64,000 nucleotides of DNA from Sediminibacterium salmoneum NBRC 103935 (GCF_000511175.1 NZ_KI866530.1:4895-68894); one strand, 5' to 3'. Positions 42,254-51,680 are shown, counted from the first letter of the stretch. Numbers and translations: made by a program. Notes: a model not told the origin generated them from the sequence alone.

Positions 42254-43090
42254 ATGAAAAAGAAGCTATTGGTTTTCGTATTCAGTATGGTAAGTATTTG
42301 GTTTTCTGCACACGCACAGGAAGCTTTTCAGGTTAAAGTAATTGGTAAAGGAAATCCTGTACTGCTTTTCCCCGGTTTTGGCTGCACTGGTGAAATCTTT
42401 GAAGAAACCGTAAAAGCTTTGTCGACCAATAATGAATGCCATGTATTCACATTTGCTGGTTTTGGAGGTGTTCCTGCTATTGAAATGCCCTGGTTACCAA
42501 AGATTAAGGATCAGGTTGTGACCTATGTTAAAAGTAAAAAATTAAATAAGCCTGTAATCATTGGTCATAGCTTGGGTGGAACCTTAGGTTTATGGTTGGC
42601 GGCTACCGATCAATCCTTGTTTAAAAAAGTAATTGCTGTGGATGCATTGCCCTGTAATGGTGCAGTGATGATGCCAAATTATGATGCATCCACCATTGTG
42701 TATGAAAGTCCATACAGCAAGCAAATGTTGCAGCAGGATACGGCAAGTTTTCGTAAACAGGCGCTGCAACAGGTTGGATTTATGATGTTGAACAAGGAAA
42801 AACAGGCCAAAGTGGTAGACATGATGTTGCAGGCAGATCGTAAAACCTATGTATATGGTTATGTTGATTTGCTTAAATTGGATTTAAGAAACGATATTGC
42901 CGGCATTCAGCTACCAGTTGTGGTATTGGCCGCCACCCATCCCAATAAAGCCATGGTTGAAAAAACATATAACGAACAATATGCAAAATTGGGCAATAAA
43001 GTCATTCATTATGCAGATAAAGCAGCTCATTTTGTAATGTATGATCAGCCAGAATGGTATATCAATAAAATCAAAGAAAATATTCAGTAA
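42254..43090 (+). CDS. Exported alpha/beta hydrolase
   Basis: 278 residues. The signal peptide is MKKKLLVFVFSMVSIWFSAHA. Fold markers: LLFPGFGCTGEIFEE, nucleophile in IIGHSLGGTLGLW (about 97), acid in VVLAATHPNKAMV region and His near DKAAHFVMYDQP. Probably an esterase or lactonase acting in the periplasm. The ECF sigma gene begins one base after its stop, so envelope stress or substrate supply may link them. Confidence 0.8.
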   Translation: MKKKLLVFVFSMVSIWFSAHAQEAFQVKVIGKGNPVLLFPGFGCTGEIFEETVKALSTNNECHVFTFAGFGGVPAIEMPWLPKIKDQVVTYVKSKKLNKPVIIGHSLGGTLGLWLAATDQSLFKKVIAVDALPCNGAVMMPNYDASTIVYESPYSKQMLQQDTASFRKQALQQVGFMMLNKEKQAKVVDMMLQADRKTYVYGYVDLLKLDLRNDIAGIQLPVVVLAATHPNKAMVEKTYNEQYAKLGNKVIHYADKAAHFVMYDQPEWYINKIKENIQ

Positions 43091-43091
43091 A

Positions 43092-43577
43092 GTGGCCGAT
43101 CAGCAATTGTTTACACGCATTTATGAAGAGCATTATACCGCTATTTTCCGTCTGTGTATAGGGTATTTCAGTGGAGAAGAAAGCCTGGCTGCGGATGCCA
43201 CTCAGGAAGTGTTCATGAAAGTTTGGCAACACCTGTCTAAATTCCGTGCCGAAGCAAAAATCAGTACCTGGCTCTATCGAATTGCCGTGAATACCTGTCT
43301 TACATATTTGCGTAAAGCTTCTGTGAAAAAAGAAATTAAAACCGATCAGTTACCCGAAATGGCGGCCGAAGCTTACAATCCTGTGATGGAAGAACGCCTT
43401 AAGAAAATGTATGGCTGCATTCAGCAGCTGGATGAAACAGGTAAGATTATTATTCTGATGGTTTTGGAGGGATTGGAATATAGCTCAATTGCTGAAGTAG
43501 TAGGCTTGAGGGAAGAAACCCTCCGGGTTCGCATTCACCGTATTAAACAACAATTATCAAACTGTGTACAGATATGA
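43092..43577 (+). CDS. ECF-family RNA polymerase sigma factor
   Basis: 161 residues from a GTG start at 43092 (VADQQLFTRIYEEHY); an ATG at 43041 would overlap the hydrolase by 50 bp. Region 2 (about 8-75: AIFRLCIGYFSGEESLAADATQEVFMKVW) and region 4 (about 105-155: IILMVLEGLEYSSIAEVVGLREETLRVRIHRIK) are both typical ECF. The next gene overlaps by four bases (ATGA) and may encode its regulator. Confidence 0.9.
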   Translation: MADQQLFTRIYEEHYTAIFRLCIGYFSGEESLAADATQEVFMKVWQHLSKFRAEAKISTWLYRIAVNTCLTYLRKASVKKEIKTDQLPEMAAEAYNPVMEERLKKMYGCIQQLDETGKIIILMVLEGLEYSSIAEVVGLREETLRVRIHRIKQQLSNCVQI

Positions 43578-44152
43578 AACCATTTGCCAATTTGGAACAA
43601 GCATGGCAACATCAAGCCAATCCGGGGTTACAACGCCCAATGCCGGAACAACTGATGCAGTTGTCCGTAGAACAAACAAAGCAAGTGAAAGCTAAATTTC
43701 GCTGGACAATTGGCTTACTGTCTTTTGTGGTATTCATCCTCATCGCGTACTTCGCAACATACGCTGACTTCAGGTTTACTTCGTTTTCTAATGGCTTATT
43801 GCTGATGATTGGTTCGCTTACGATTCGTATTGTACTGGAGTGGATAAGCACTTTGCAATTTCAGCGGCTGGATCGATTAACCGATTTTAACACTTTTCTG
43901 AAGCAGTCAACTGCATTTTATCGGAAACGTCGCTTATTGCATCTGATATTTACTCCTTTGCTTTACGCTACGTATATAATTGGGTTTGTACTATTGCTTC
44001 CCGTATTTAAGCAGGAATTTTCCAACGGAATTTACCTGTACCTGGTTTTTTCAGGTTTTGGTAGCCTTGGGGTACTTGCCTGGTTCATTTACAAGGCCAA
44101 TCGTAAAGAGTTAGCTGTTCTTGCTAAATTGCAGCGAAAGGAAGTGCCATAA
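43574..44152 (+). CDS. Membrane protein coupled to the ECF sigma factor, possible anti-sigma factor
   Basis: 192 residues. A cytoplasmic N-terminus (FANLEQAWQHQANPGLQRPMPEQLM) is followed by four membrane helices (IGLLSFVVFILIAYFATYA, LLLMIGSLTIRIVLEWI, LHLIFTPLLYATYIIGFVLLLPVF, YLYLVFSGFGSLGVLAWFIY). Its start overlaps the sigma stop as ATGA, and the soluble N-terminal region ahead of the helices is where a sigma-binding segment would be. No zinc motif is seen, so the anti-sigma role is inferred from context only. Confidence 0.55.
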   Translation: MKPFANLEQAWQHQANPGLQRPMPEQLMQLSVEQTKQVKAKFRWTIGLLSFVVFILIAYFATYADFRFTSFSNGLLLMIGSLTIRIVLEWISTLQFQRLDRLTDFNTFLKQSTAFYRKRRLLHLIFTPLLYATYIIGFVLLLPVFKQEFSNGIYLYLVFSGFGSLGVLAWFIYKANRKELAVLAKLQRKEVP

Positions 44153-44172
44153 AATAATATTATACCACAGAA

Positions 44173-44946
44173 ATGGAAATCATAATCATATCTCTGACTG
44201 CCTTTCTTGTAGCCATCCTGACATTCTTTTCCGGTTTTGGTTTAGGGACTATTCTTACACCCGTATTTATGATTTTCTTCCCTGTAGACTTAGCCATTGC
44301 TCTTACAGGGGTTGTCCATTTTTTTAATAATATCTTCAAATTAGTGTTGGTTGGACGAGCAGCAGACAGGCAAGTGGTATTGCGTTTTGGAATTCCTGCA
44401 GTGTTGGCTGCTTTACTAGGGTCCTGGTTGTTGCTGAACATCACTAATTGGCAACCGCTTTTTACATATCAACTATTTGGAAAAACTTTTCAGGTGTTCC
44501 CGGTAAAGTTTATCATTTCTGTTTTGCTCATTCTCTTTGCAAGCATCGATTTAATTCCTTATTTCAGCAATCTGCAATTCGGCAAGGATAAACTTCCGGT
44601 CGGTGGTGCATTAAGTGGATTTTTCGGGGGGCTTTCCGGCAACCAGGGAGCGTTGCGAAGTGCCTTTCTAATTAAAGCAGGTCTCTCTAAAGAAGCATTT
44701 GTAGCAACAGCAGTAGTGGTTTCTACTTTTGTGGACTTTACCAGATTGAGTGTTTACGCTACCAGGTTTAACAGTGCGGGTCTTACGGATAACCTGAATC
44801 TGGTGGTCTTTGCTACTTTTTCAGCTATTATCGGTGCTTATATTGGCAACAAACTTTTAAAGAAAGTAACTCTTAAGTTTTTACAGGTAACAGTGGCTAT
44901 TATGTTGATTATACTCTCCCTTGCTTTGGGGGCGGGTTTTATTTAA
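44173..44946 (+). CDS. TauE/SafE-family membrane exporter
   Basis: 257 residues with about eight membrane helices. Family blocks: ALTAFLVAILTFFSGFGLGTILTPVF, GVVHFFNNIFKLVLVGR, VGGALSGFFGGLSGNQGALRSAFLI, FSAIIGAYIGNKLLKKVTLKFLQ, and a terminal MLIILSLALGAGF. Members export sulphite, sulphoacetate or related organosulphur anions; the substrate here is unknown. 20 bp after the ECF-coupled membrane gene. Confidence 0.88.
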   Translation: MEIIIISLTAFLVAILTFFSGFGLGTILTPVFMIFFPVDLAIALTGVVHFFNNIFKLVLVGRAADRQVVLRFGIPAVLAALLGSWLLLNITNWQPLFTYQLFGKTFQVFPVKFIISVLLILFASIDLIPYFSNLQFGKDKLPVGGALSGFFGGLSGNQGALRSAFLIKAGLSKEAFVATAVVVSTFVDFTRLSVYATRFNSAGLTDNLNLVVFATFSAIIGAYIGNKLLKKVTLKFLQVTVAIMLIILSLALGAGFI

Positions 44947-44960
44947 TTGGGAATATAAGA

Positions 44961-44978
44961 ATGGGCTGTGCGGCCCAT
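44961..44978 (+). terminator. Hairpin after the TauE gene
   Basis: ATGGGC / GCCCAT with a 6-nt loop, 14 bp after the stop. Its core resembles the hairpins at 21546 and 58152. Confidence 0.5.
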
Positions 44979-45049
44979 AGGCAGAAATCTTTTATTAAAT
45001 ACTTTCGGCGAAGAATCAAATCGTTTTTTCTTCACGTTAAGATTAGTAA

Positions 45050-46370
45050 ATGAAACAAATAATTGCGGCCATTTTATTGTTTACGCTGCTTGCAACAACC
45101 TCTTGCAAAAAAGAAACCAATAACACCGGTAATCCCTCAAATCCTTATGAACCAATTTCTGTTTTAAATGCCAATTCAGCCTTTGAACATGTATGGGACA
45201 CCACTATGTTGATGCAGACATTCGGAAAATATGGGATGAGTGATATGACAATAGAAAACGATCACTTGTTTCATTTTGTATACATTCAAAATGCCATTGG
45301 AGGGGTAAATGGCTATGAGAGCTTTTATAGAAATACAGTTGACCTTAATAGTAAAAAAGTAATTCCCTTGCCGAAGGATGCAAAACAATTTCCGGATTTT
45401 AAAAATTTCGTAACTGGAAGTGGAGATTTGCGTCAGCAATTACAGGTTCATGAATTTCGCCCCTATACCAACCAATATATAATGGCACTGATGACCTATG
45501 CTGGCCCTAGAGGGAGTACCTATCTGCATGTGTCTGGAGATGCTGGATATAACGGACTTGGAGGTGTAGTTGGTCAAGGTCATCTGGGAGAGTTTGAAGG
45601 GTATTTTATGGAGATGGGGTATCGCAATCTGAGTATTTATCTTTATCCCAATATGGTTTATTCATTTGTTGGTTTAAACCCCAATCCTAATCCTTATCTC
45701 TTATCGGGGTTAAACTTGCTCTGGGGGGGGCTTTAATACTATTGGTTCATATATGTTTAACAATGGCAATAATATTCGTCCCTTGTTTACGGAAGCAGAA
45801 CGAGGAAAGAGTACTTTGTTTGCTACTACCAGAGACAATAATTTGATTGTTGCAGAATATGTTCCTACCGATTTGCCCGTACCTGTCTTTAAAGAAACCC
45901 CTGCTACAGTGGTCGCTTCCGTTCCCTATATTCCATATTATCCCAGTTTTACCGGTACTGCGAAAACATATCGTCATTACAGCAAAGACGGTAAGCAAAT
46001 GGGACTTTTTGTGTATCATCAAGACACAAAAAAATACTTTTCGTTTGTATACAATTTCCAGACTAAAGAACTCCGGAAAGTATTGGATGGTGCCAGTCTT
46101 TTGTATGGTAGTGAAACGGATAGTGATATTGCCTTTGATGAGCATGGAAACATGTATTATACAGGATATGCCAACAATGGGGCTAATAAACAAGGCATTT
46201 CTATTTATAAAATTTCTACTGGTAGTCAAACCCTGGTGGGGAGTGATAATTTTCTAAAGTTCGGAGAAGTGATTAAAATCAAATACCTGTCAGGTATTAT
46301 ATATCTAGCCGTACAAGGAAGGAAAGCAGGTACTCAAGTGCAACAACTTTCCATTTTAAAGCAAAAGTAA
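45050..46370 (+). CDS. Large surface-type lipoprotein, DUF4374-like layout (frameshift at G8)
   Basis: About 440 residues when repaired. Lipoprotein signal MKQIIAAILLFTLLATTSCK. The first frame stops in LLSGLNLLWGGL; removing one G from the G8 run at 45723-45730 (or adding two) continues as GGFNTIGSYMFNNGNNIRPLF and leads to a natural stop at 46370. Repeated beta-blade patterns (DMTIENDHLFHFVYIQ, SDIAFDEHGNMYYTGYAN, FGEVIKIKYLSGIIYLAVQ) suggest a beta-propeller. A G tract of this length is a classical slippage sequence, though error is equally possible. Function unknown. Confidence 0.65.
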
Positions 46371-46457
46371 ATTTGCGTTAAGCGGGTTCAACAAAAAGTT
46401 AATAAATTAATATTTTTTATTATTTTACTAGTCATTCCAAATCAATTTTTTTGAGAT

Positions 46458-47798
46458 ATGAGATTATTCCAATCCGTTTTAGCATTATTACTTTTATTCA
46501 GCAACATAATAGTTGCGCAAAGTTCCAAACCAACCAAAATTCTTATTAATAATGTTGAAATTTTCAACGGAAAGGATGCCAAGACCATCAAAGGAAATGT
46601 ATTGATTGAGAATAATATTATTACAAAGATTTCTACCGAAGGGATTATAACTGACCGAAGTGGGTTCACCCAGATAATTGACGGAAAGGGTAAATTTCTT
46701 ATGCCTGGCATGATTGATGCACATGTCCATTTATTATTTGAAAGCATTCCGCAAATGCAGGCTATGATGAGCGATTTTGCAATGCTTAATTTAATTGCAG
46801 CTAAAGCCGCAGAGAAGCAGTTATTAAGAGGATTCACTACCGTAAGAGATTTAGGAGGTGGATCTTTGACCTTGGCCAAAGCGATTGATATGGGGTTAGC
46901 TTCAGGTCCAAGAGTTTATTCAAGTGGAGCATTTATTTCACAGACAGGTGGCCACGGAGATTTTGGTTTGCCAACCGATGTGCCACGTAAAATAGGAGAG
47001 CTTTCCTATCCTGAAAGAAATGGGATGGTGGCAGTTGCAGATGGGGCCGATAATGTTTTGATGCGTACAAGAGAGCAATTACGTCAGGGCGCAACACAAA
47101 TTAAATTGATGGCAGGTGGAGGAGTGTCTTCTAATTATGATCCTTTGGATGTTACACAGTATACAGAAGCTGAATTTAAAGCAGCGGTTTCGGCGGCTGA
47201 AAATTGGGGGACATATGTAACAGTTCACGCCTATACACCTGATGCTATTAAGACTGCAATAAAAGCTGGAGTAAAGTGCATTGATCATGGACAATTGGCA
47301 GATGAAGAAACGGCAAAATTAATGGCAGAAAAAGGAATCTGGTGGAGCTTACAGCCTTTTATAGATAACGGGGAATCCAGATTTCCTGAAGGAAGCCCTA
47401 ATCGCTTGAAGCAGGATGAAATGCGTCAGGGAACGGATATTGCTTATTCATTTGCTAAAAAGTATAATATTAAAACAGCATGGGGGACCGACATTTTATT
47501 TGATGCCAAAGAGGCAACAAAGCAAGGTTCGAAACTTTCAGCATTAACTCGTTGGTACACACCGTATGAAATTTTGAAAATGGCAACCTCTTCCAATGCA
47601 GAATTGTTAAGAATGAGTGGTAAAAGAGACCCGTATCAAAAAGGCAAGTTGGGTGAAATTTCAGTGGGAGCTTATGCTGATTTAATTTTAGTGAATGGCA
47701 GCCCATTAGAAAATATTAAGCTGGTTGAGAACCCGGATGCCAATTTTTTGATTATCATGAAAGACGGGGTGGTGTATAAGAACATTTTGAATAAGTAG
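46458..47798 (+). CDS. Exported amidohydrolase (imidazolonepropionase-like)
   Basis: 446 residues with signal peptide (RLFQSVLALLLLFSNIIVAQ). Amidohydrolase superfamily: metal motif MIDAHVHLLFE (about 87), RDLGGGSLTLAK, bridging Lys in TQIKLMAGGGVSS (about 213), metal His in VTVHAYTPDA and CIDHGQLAD, catalytic Asp in AWGTDILFD (about 345) and C-terminal GAYADLILVNGSPLEN. All metal residues are intact. Likely an Xaa-Pro or N-acyl-amino-acid-type hydrolase of the periplasm; exact substrate unknown. Confidence 0.92.
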   Translation: MRLFQSVLALLLLFSNIIVAQSSKPTKILINNVEIFNGKDAKTIKGNVLIENNIITKISTEGIITDRSGFTQIIDGKGKFLMPGMIDAHVHLLFESIPQMQAMMSDFAMLNLIAAKAAEKQLLRGFTTVRDLGGGSLTLAKAIDMGLASGPRVYSSGAFISQTGGHGDFGLPTDVPRKIGELSYPERNGMVAVADGADNVLMRTREQLRQGATQIKLMAGGGVSSNYDPLDVTQYTEAEFKAAVSAAENWGTYVTVHAYTPDAIKTAIKAGVKCIDHGQLADEETAKLMAEKGIWWSLQPFIDNGESRFPEGSPNRLKQDEMRQGTDIAYSFAKKYNIKTAWGTDILFDAKEATKQGSKLSALTRWYTPYEILKMATSSNAELLRMSGKRDPYQKGKLGEISVGAYADLILVNGSPLENIKLVENPDANFLIIMKDGVVYKNILNK

Positions 47799-47816
47799 TA
47801 CCACTCAAAGTTTAGC

Positions 47817-48062
47817 ATGATGTGGAAGCCCGTTTTATACACTCTTGCAATTATTATTTTTTCGGCCTTATTGGTTGTTTATGCTCATGATATTGAGCAG
47901 GGAATAGCTATTGGTCCATCCAGCACACAGCCTGGAAAACAAGACCTGCTAATACTTTTTGCAAAGGCTTTTGGTTTTAAAGGGAGTATTGCCATAGCAA
48001 TTCTGGCAACGGGTGGGAGTATTTATTATAGTATAACTCAATACCAAAAGATTAATAAATAG
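47817..48062 (+). CDS. Small membrane protein, two helices
   Basis: 81 residues: helix 1 KPVLYTLAIIIFSALLVVYAHD, a short polar loop with GPSSTQPGKQDLL, and helix 2 GSIAIAILATGGSIYYSITQ. No known family. It lies 18 bp after the amidohydrolase gene and probably shares its transcript. Confidence 0.5.
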   Translation: MMWKPVLYTLAIIIFSALLVVYAHDIEQGIAIGPSSTQPGKQDLLILFAKAFGFKGSIAIAILATGGSIYYSITQYQKINK

Positions 48063-48084
48063 CTTTATTAAATTACATTATCTT

Positions 48085-48462
48085 TTATTGCTTATCTGTT
48101 AAGGAACAAGTCCATCGATTGTCAGGATTGGATGGAAAAACTAAAAAGAATCGGTTAGATGTGTCAATTTTTTCTGCTTTGCCGCCATCAAAATAACCAC
48201 CCTTAAATTGAAGATTCCCTTTTTCATCAACAGTGAATTTGCCGGTACTAGGTTTTTCAAATCCTAAATACGTGTAACTGCCATTTTTATTTATAATAAA
48301 AGACCCCTTGGGTGAGTACTGGTAAAATCCATTAATGTATTTGGTGGCTGTACATCCATACTTGCCAAATTTCAAGTTGGGTTCTTTGTTCTGTGCCTGA
48401 AGAGAAATAGTCAATAGGGTAAAACAAAAAGTTATAGCTAAAAAACGAAATTGATTTCTCAT
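48085..48462 (-). CDS. Small exported protein of unknown function
   Basis: 125 residues. The signal peptide is MRNQFRFLAITFCFTLLTISLQAQ. The mature part has FGKYGCTATKYINGFYQYSPKGSF, YTYLGFEKPSTGKFTVDEKGN, QFKGGYFDGGKAEKID and a final WTCSLTDKQ. A beta-rich small domain with one likely disulphide (GCTAT...WTC). Convergent with the previous gene and divergent from NDH-2. Confidence 0.6.
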   Translation of the reverse strand: MRNQFRFLAITFCFTLLTISLQAQNKEPNLKFGKYGCTATKYINGFYQYSPKGSFIINKNGSYTYLGFEKPSTGKFTVDEKGNLQFKGGYFDGGKAEKIDTSNRFFLVFPSNPDNRWTCSLTDKQ

Positions 48463-48534
48463 GGGTAAATGGATTTAATAATTAAAACAGGTTGTGGTTA
48501 ACGTTTATAAAATAAATGATTAACTTTTCCATAG

Positions 48535-49779
48535 TTGAAAAAGAAACTCGTCATATTAGGTGCTGGATTTGCTGGTCTTGAACTTGCTAAAAAAGCAGAT
48601 AAAAAATATTTTGATATTACCTTAATCGACAAGCTAAATCATCACCAGTTTCAGCCCCTGTTTTATCAGGTAGCTACTTCTCAAATTGAACCTTCCAGTA
48701 TTTCCTTTCCCTTGCGCTTTGTATTCAAGGGTAATTCAAACATTCAGATAAGGTTGGCGGAAGTAACTAAGCTGTATCCTGAAGATAATAAAATTGCTAC
48801 AACAATTGGCGACTTTCATTATGATTATCTGGTGATTGCTACAGGGTGCACTACCAATTTTTTCAACAATACTTCTATTGAACAAAATGCGTTTACGCTC
48901 AAGTCTACTTATGATGCCATTGCTATTAGAAATCATATCATAACAGTATTTGAAAGCATTCTTAGCGCAGATGCAGAGAGTAGGAAAGCCTTGCTCAATC
49001 TGGTCATCGTAGGTGCAGGGCCAACTGGTGTAGAGTTGGCCGGCGCTTTCGCTGAAATAAAAAAATACATCTTGCCGAAAGATTATCCGGGTATTGATTT
49101 TTCCCAATTCAGTATTTATTTAATTGAAGGAAGTAATAAAACATTAACAGCTATGAGCGCCAAGGCCAGTGAGGCATCTGGTAAATATTTAGCTCAATTA
49201 GGTGTTCGGTTGATTACAGAAACTTTTGTAAAATCATATGATGGAACAATGGTAACGCTGTCTGATGGAAATATCATTCCTGCATCAACATTAATCTGGG
49301 CGGCTGGCATCAAAGGAAATCGTATTGAAGGGTTGGATGAAAAAGTATGGATTGCCAATTCCAGAATACAGGTAAACAGACAAAATAAAATACTCGGGTA
49401 CACAAATTTGTATGCAGTTGGTGATATTTCAATAATGGCTACCCCCGTTTATCCCAAAGGACATCCACAGGTAGCAAATGTGGCCATCAACCAGGCAAGA
49501 CTGCTGAGCCGTAATCTTAAAAACGAATACCTGAATAAGCCCCTTTTGGATTATGAATACAAAGACTTAGGTGCCATGGCTACTATTGGTCGAAACAAAG
49601 CAGTAGTAGATTTACCTTTCATGCAATTCAAAGGATATATTGCATGGCTGGTATGGATGTTTTTGCATCTTATGTTAATTCTAACGGTCAGAAACAAACT
49701 GATCATCTTTATTAACTGGGCCTGGTCTTACCTGACCAAAAACAGTTCACTCAGGCTTATTCTGAAACCCAATAAATAG
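48535..49779 (+). CDS. ndh: NDH-2-type NADH dehydrogenase (FAD-dependent)
   Basis: 414 residues. The start is TTG 48535, immediately after an in-frame stop, so no longer N-terminus is possible. FAD-binding VILGAGFAGLELAKKA, the NDH-2 block NHHQFQPLFYQVATSQIEPSS, NAD-binding VIVGAGPTGVELAGAFAE (about 160), the flavin-site YAVGDISI (about 300) and AMATIGRNKAVVDL. A C-terminal amphipathic/hydrophobic tail (AWLVWMFLHLMLILTVRNKLI) anchors it to the membrane. It transfers electrons from NADH to menaquinone without proton pumping. Confidence 0.92.
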   Translation: MKKKLVILGAGFAGLELAKKADKKYFDITLIDKLNHHQFQPLFYQVATSQIEPSSISFPLRFVFKGNSNIQIRLAEVTKLYPEDNKIATTIGDFHYDYLVIATGCTTNFFNNTSIEQNAFTLKSTYDAIAIRNHIITVFESILSADAESRKALLNLVIVGAGPTGVELAGAFAEIKKYILPKDYPGIDFSQFSIYLIEGSNKTLTAMSAKASEASGKYLAQLGVRLITETFVKSYDGTMVTLSDGNIIPASTLIWAAGIKGNRIEGLDEKVWIANSRIQVNRQNKILGYTNLYAVGDISIMATPVYPKGHPQVANVAINQARLLSRNLKNEYLNKPLLDYEYKDLGAMATIGRNKAVVDLPFMQFKGYIAWLVWMFLHLMLILTVRNKLIIFINWAWSYLTKNSSLRLILKPNK

Positions 49780-49800
49780 AAGCCGCTCCTGTATTCTGTA

Positions 49801-49831
49801 TTGACATTCTCCCATTTGAATTGTACATTTA
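49801..49831 (+). promoter_or_regulatory. Promoter for the SRPBCC gene
   Basis: TTG (49801-49803), 20-bp spacer, box TACATTTA (49824-49831), ATG at 49852. Confidence 0.5.
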
Positions 49832-49851
49832 AGTTCAATACTCCCTTTGCC

Positions 49852-50307
49852 ATGCAAAAACTACAATTTAAACAACAGATTCATGCATCAGCACACAAAG
49901 TGTACGAAACAATGCTGGGCTTAAAAGAGGCTTCCACCTATCAGGGATGGACCTCTGTTTTTAATCCAACTTCTACTTTTGAAGGTAACTGGGAAAAGGG
50001 AAGTAAGATTTATTTTGTAGGGGTTGATGAAAACGGAAAGCGAGGTGGGATGGTTTCGGAAATCAGGGAACACCTTCCGGCGGAATTTGTTTCTATACGA
50101 CACTATGGATTTATAGACGGTGATAAAGAAGTGACATCTGGCGAGATGGTTGAAAAGTGGGCAGGTGGTCATGAAAATTATTCTTTCCATGAAACAGACG
50201 GCATTACAACTGTAACCGTTGATATAGATGTTATAGATGAATACCTGGATTATTTTAATAATCACTATCCACGAGCATTGGCGAAGTTGAAAGAAATAAT
50301 TGAATAA
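49852..50307 (+). CDS. SRPBCC/START-like (AHSA1-type) protein
   Basis: 151 residues from ATG 49852: QFKQQIHASAHKVYETMLGL (first strand and helix), WTSVFNPTSTFEGNWEKGSKIYF, GMVSEIREHLPAEFVSIRHYGF, EKWAGGHENYSFHETDG and a long C-terminal helix PRALAKLKEII. The fold binds hydrophobic ligands. The longer TTG start at 49801 is rejected because it coincides with the -33 element. First of a run with VOC, pirin and SDR genes. Confidence 0.75.
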   Translation: MQKLQFKQQIHASAHKVYETMLGLKEASTYQGWTSVFNPTSTFEGNWEKGSKIYFVGVDENGKRGGMVSEIREHLPAEFVSIRHYGFIDGDKEVTSGEMVEKWAGGHENYSFHETDGITTVTVDIDVIDEYLDYFNNHYPRALAKLKEIIE

Positions 50308-50335
50308 CCCTCCCTCATGAACAAACAACAATATC

Positions 50336-50779
50336 ATGGCACAAATAAACCCTTACATCCATTTTAATGGAAATGCAGAAGAAGCTTTTGAGTTTTACCG
50401 TTCCGCTTTTGGAGGTGAGTTTGCAATGGTTATGCGCTTCAAGGATATGGAATTTGAAGGAAGCATAGCCAAAGAAACTGAAGCTAACAAAATCATGCAT
50501 ATTGCACTACCTGTTGGTAAGAACAATATTTTAATGGGAAGTGATACCCCGGAAGCATTGGGCGTTCACAATTTAAACGAAACCAGAAGTAAAATTTCTA
50601 TTGGGGCCGAATCAAAGGAAGAAGCAGATCACTTGTTTAATAGCCTTTCCACTGGTGGACAAATTGAAATGCCCATTGGGGATAGCCCCTGGGGTTCTTA
50701 CTTTGGTATGTTCAGGGATAAATTTGGAATTGAGTGGATGGTGGATTTTGATCCCCGTTACAAAGGCAATTCTTTATAA
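50336..50779 (+). CDS. PhnB/YdfO-type VOC family protein
   Basis: 147 residues: INPYIHFNGNAEEAFEFYRSAFGGEF, KIMHIALPVGKNNILMGSDTPE, ESKEEADHLFNSLSTGGQIEMPIGDSPWGSYFGMFRDKFGIEWMV (in parts). This is the PhnB-like 3-demethylubiquinone-methyltransferase-type VOC subgroup. Usual members lack a proven reaction. Two bases separate its stop from the pirin start. Confidence 0.88.
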   Translation: MAQINPYIHFNGNAEEAFEFYRSAFGGEFAMVMRFKDMEFEGSIAKETEANKIMHIALPVGKNNILMGSDTPEALGVHNLNETRSKISIGAESKEEADHLFNSLSTGGQIEMPIGDSPWGSYFGMFRDKFGIEWMVDFDPRYKGNSL

Positions 50780-50781
50780 CT

Positions 50782-51666
50782 ATGTCCAACATCAATTTAA
50801 TCATAGAAGAACGAGCAGCTGATATAGGTAAATTCCTGGTAGGCAGATTGCTTCCCTTTCGTCAGAAGCGAATGGTTGGCCCCTTTATTTACATTGACCA
50901 CATGGGGCCAGTAAAATTAAATGAGCGTAATAATTTTGATGTATTACCTCATCCACATATTGGACTTTCTACGCTTACATTCTTATTTGAAGGCAGCATC
51001 ATGCACCGTGATTCAATTGGCACGGAGGTTGAAATAAAGCCTGGTGCGGTTAACTGGATGACAGCAGGTAGAGGAATCGTGCACAGTGAGCGAACCCCAG
51101 CCTATTTAAGGCATTCTGAAAAGAATATGCATGGCCTGCAAATCTGGGTAGCGCTTCCTAAAGAGCTGGAGCAAATGGAACCATCGTTTTATCATATTCC
51201 TGAAAGCGGAATTCCTTCTTGGGAAACGGATGGTATTCAGTATAAGCTAATAGCTGGTGAAGCTTTTAATAGAAAATCGGGGGTGCCTGTATACAGTCCA
51301 ATGTATATGATCGAAATTAAAAGCTCACAAAAACAGGAGCTGATCATTGGCAAACATTTATATGGAGAGTCTGGTTTGTATATACTGGAAGGGGCTATTG
51401 AAAGTGATGGCAATATCTATGGGCCCAGGCAAATGCTAGTTACGAAGGACAGTCAATTATGCACTTTTACAATAGAAGCCAATAGCACTATTTATATTTT
51501 TGGAGGAGAGCCTTTTCCTGAAGAAAGATTCATCGACTGGAACTTTGTTGCAACCAGCCGGGAACTGATAGCTGAAGCAAAACAAAAATGGAAAGATCAG
51601 TTATTTGAAAAAGTAAAGGGTGATGAAACCGAATTTGTACCCTATCCAACCTTACCTAAAAAGTAA
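50782..51666 (+). CDS. Pirin-family protein
   Basis: 294 residues, a bicupin. N-terminal metal ligands appear in DVLPHPHIGLSTLTFLFEG and the downstream GRGIVHSERTP, with LQIWVALPKELEQMEPSFYH following. The C-terminal cupin (GESGLYILEGAIESDG, STIYIFGGEPFPEERFIDWNFV) closes the protein. Pirins are Fe(II) proteins that act as quercetinases or redox sensors. Probably co-transcribed with the VOC gene and the SDR. Confidence 0.92.
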   Translation: MSNINLIIEERAADIGKFLVGRLLPFRQKRMVGPFIYIDHMGPVKLNERNNFDVLPHPHIGLSTLTFLFEGSIMHRDSIGTEVEIKPGAVNWMTAGRGIVHSERTPAYLRHSEKNMHGLQIWVALPKELEQMEPSFYHIPESGIPSWETDGIQYKLIAGEAFNRKSGVPVYSPMYMIEIKSSQKQELIIGKHLYGESGLYILEGAIESDGNIYGPRQMLVTKDSQLCTFTIEANSTIYIFGGEPFPEERFIDWNFVATSRELIAEAKQKWKDQLFEKVKGDETEFVPYPTLPKK

Positions 51667-51680
51667 AAATTGTCATCATT

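Noticed and set aside
43041..43091. ATG 43041 as start of the ECF sigma factor
   Set aside because: It would add 17 non-conserved residues overlapping the hydrolase; GTG 43092 gives a normal sigma N-terminus.
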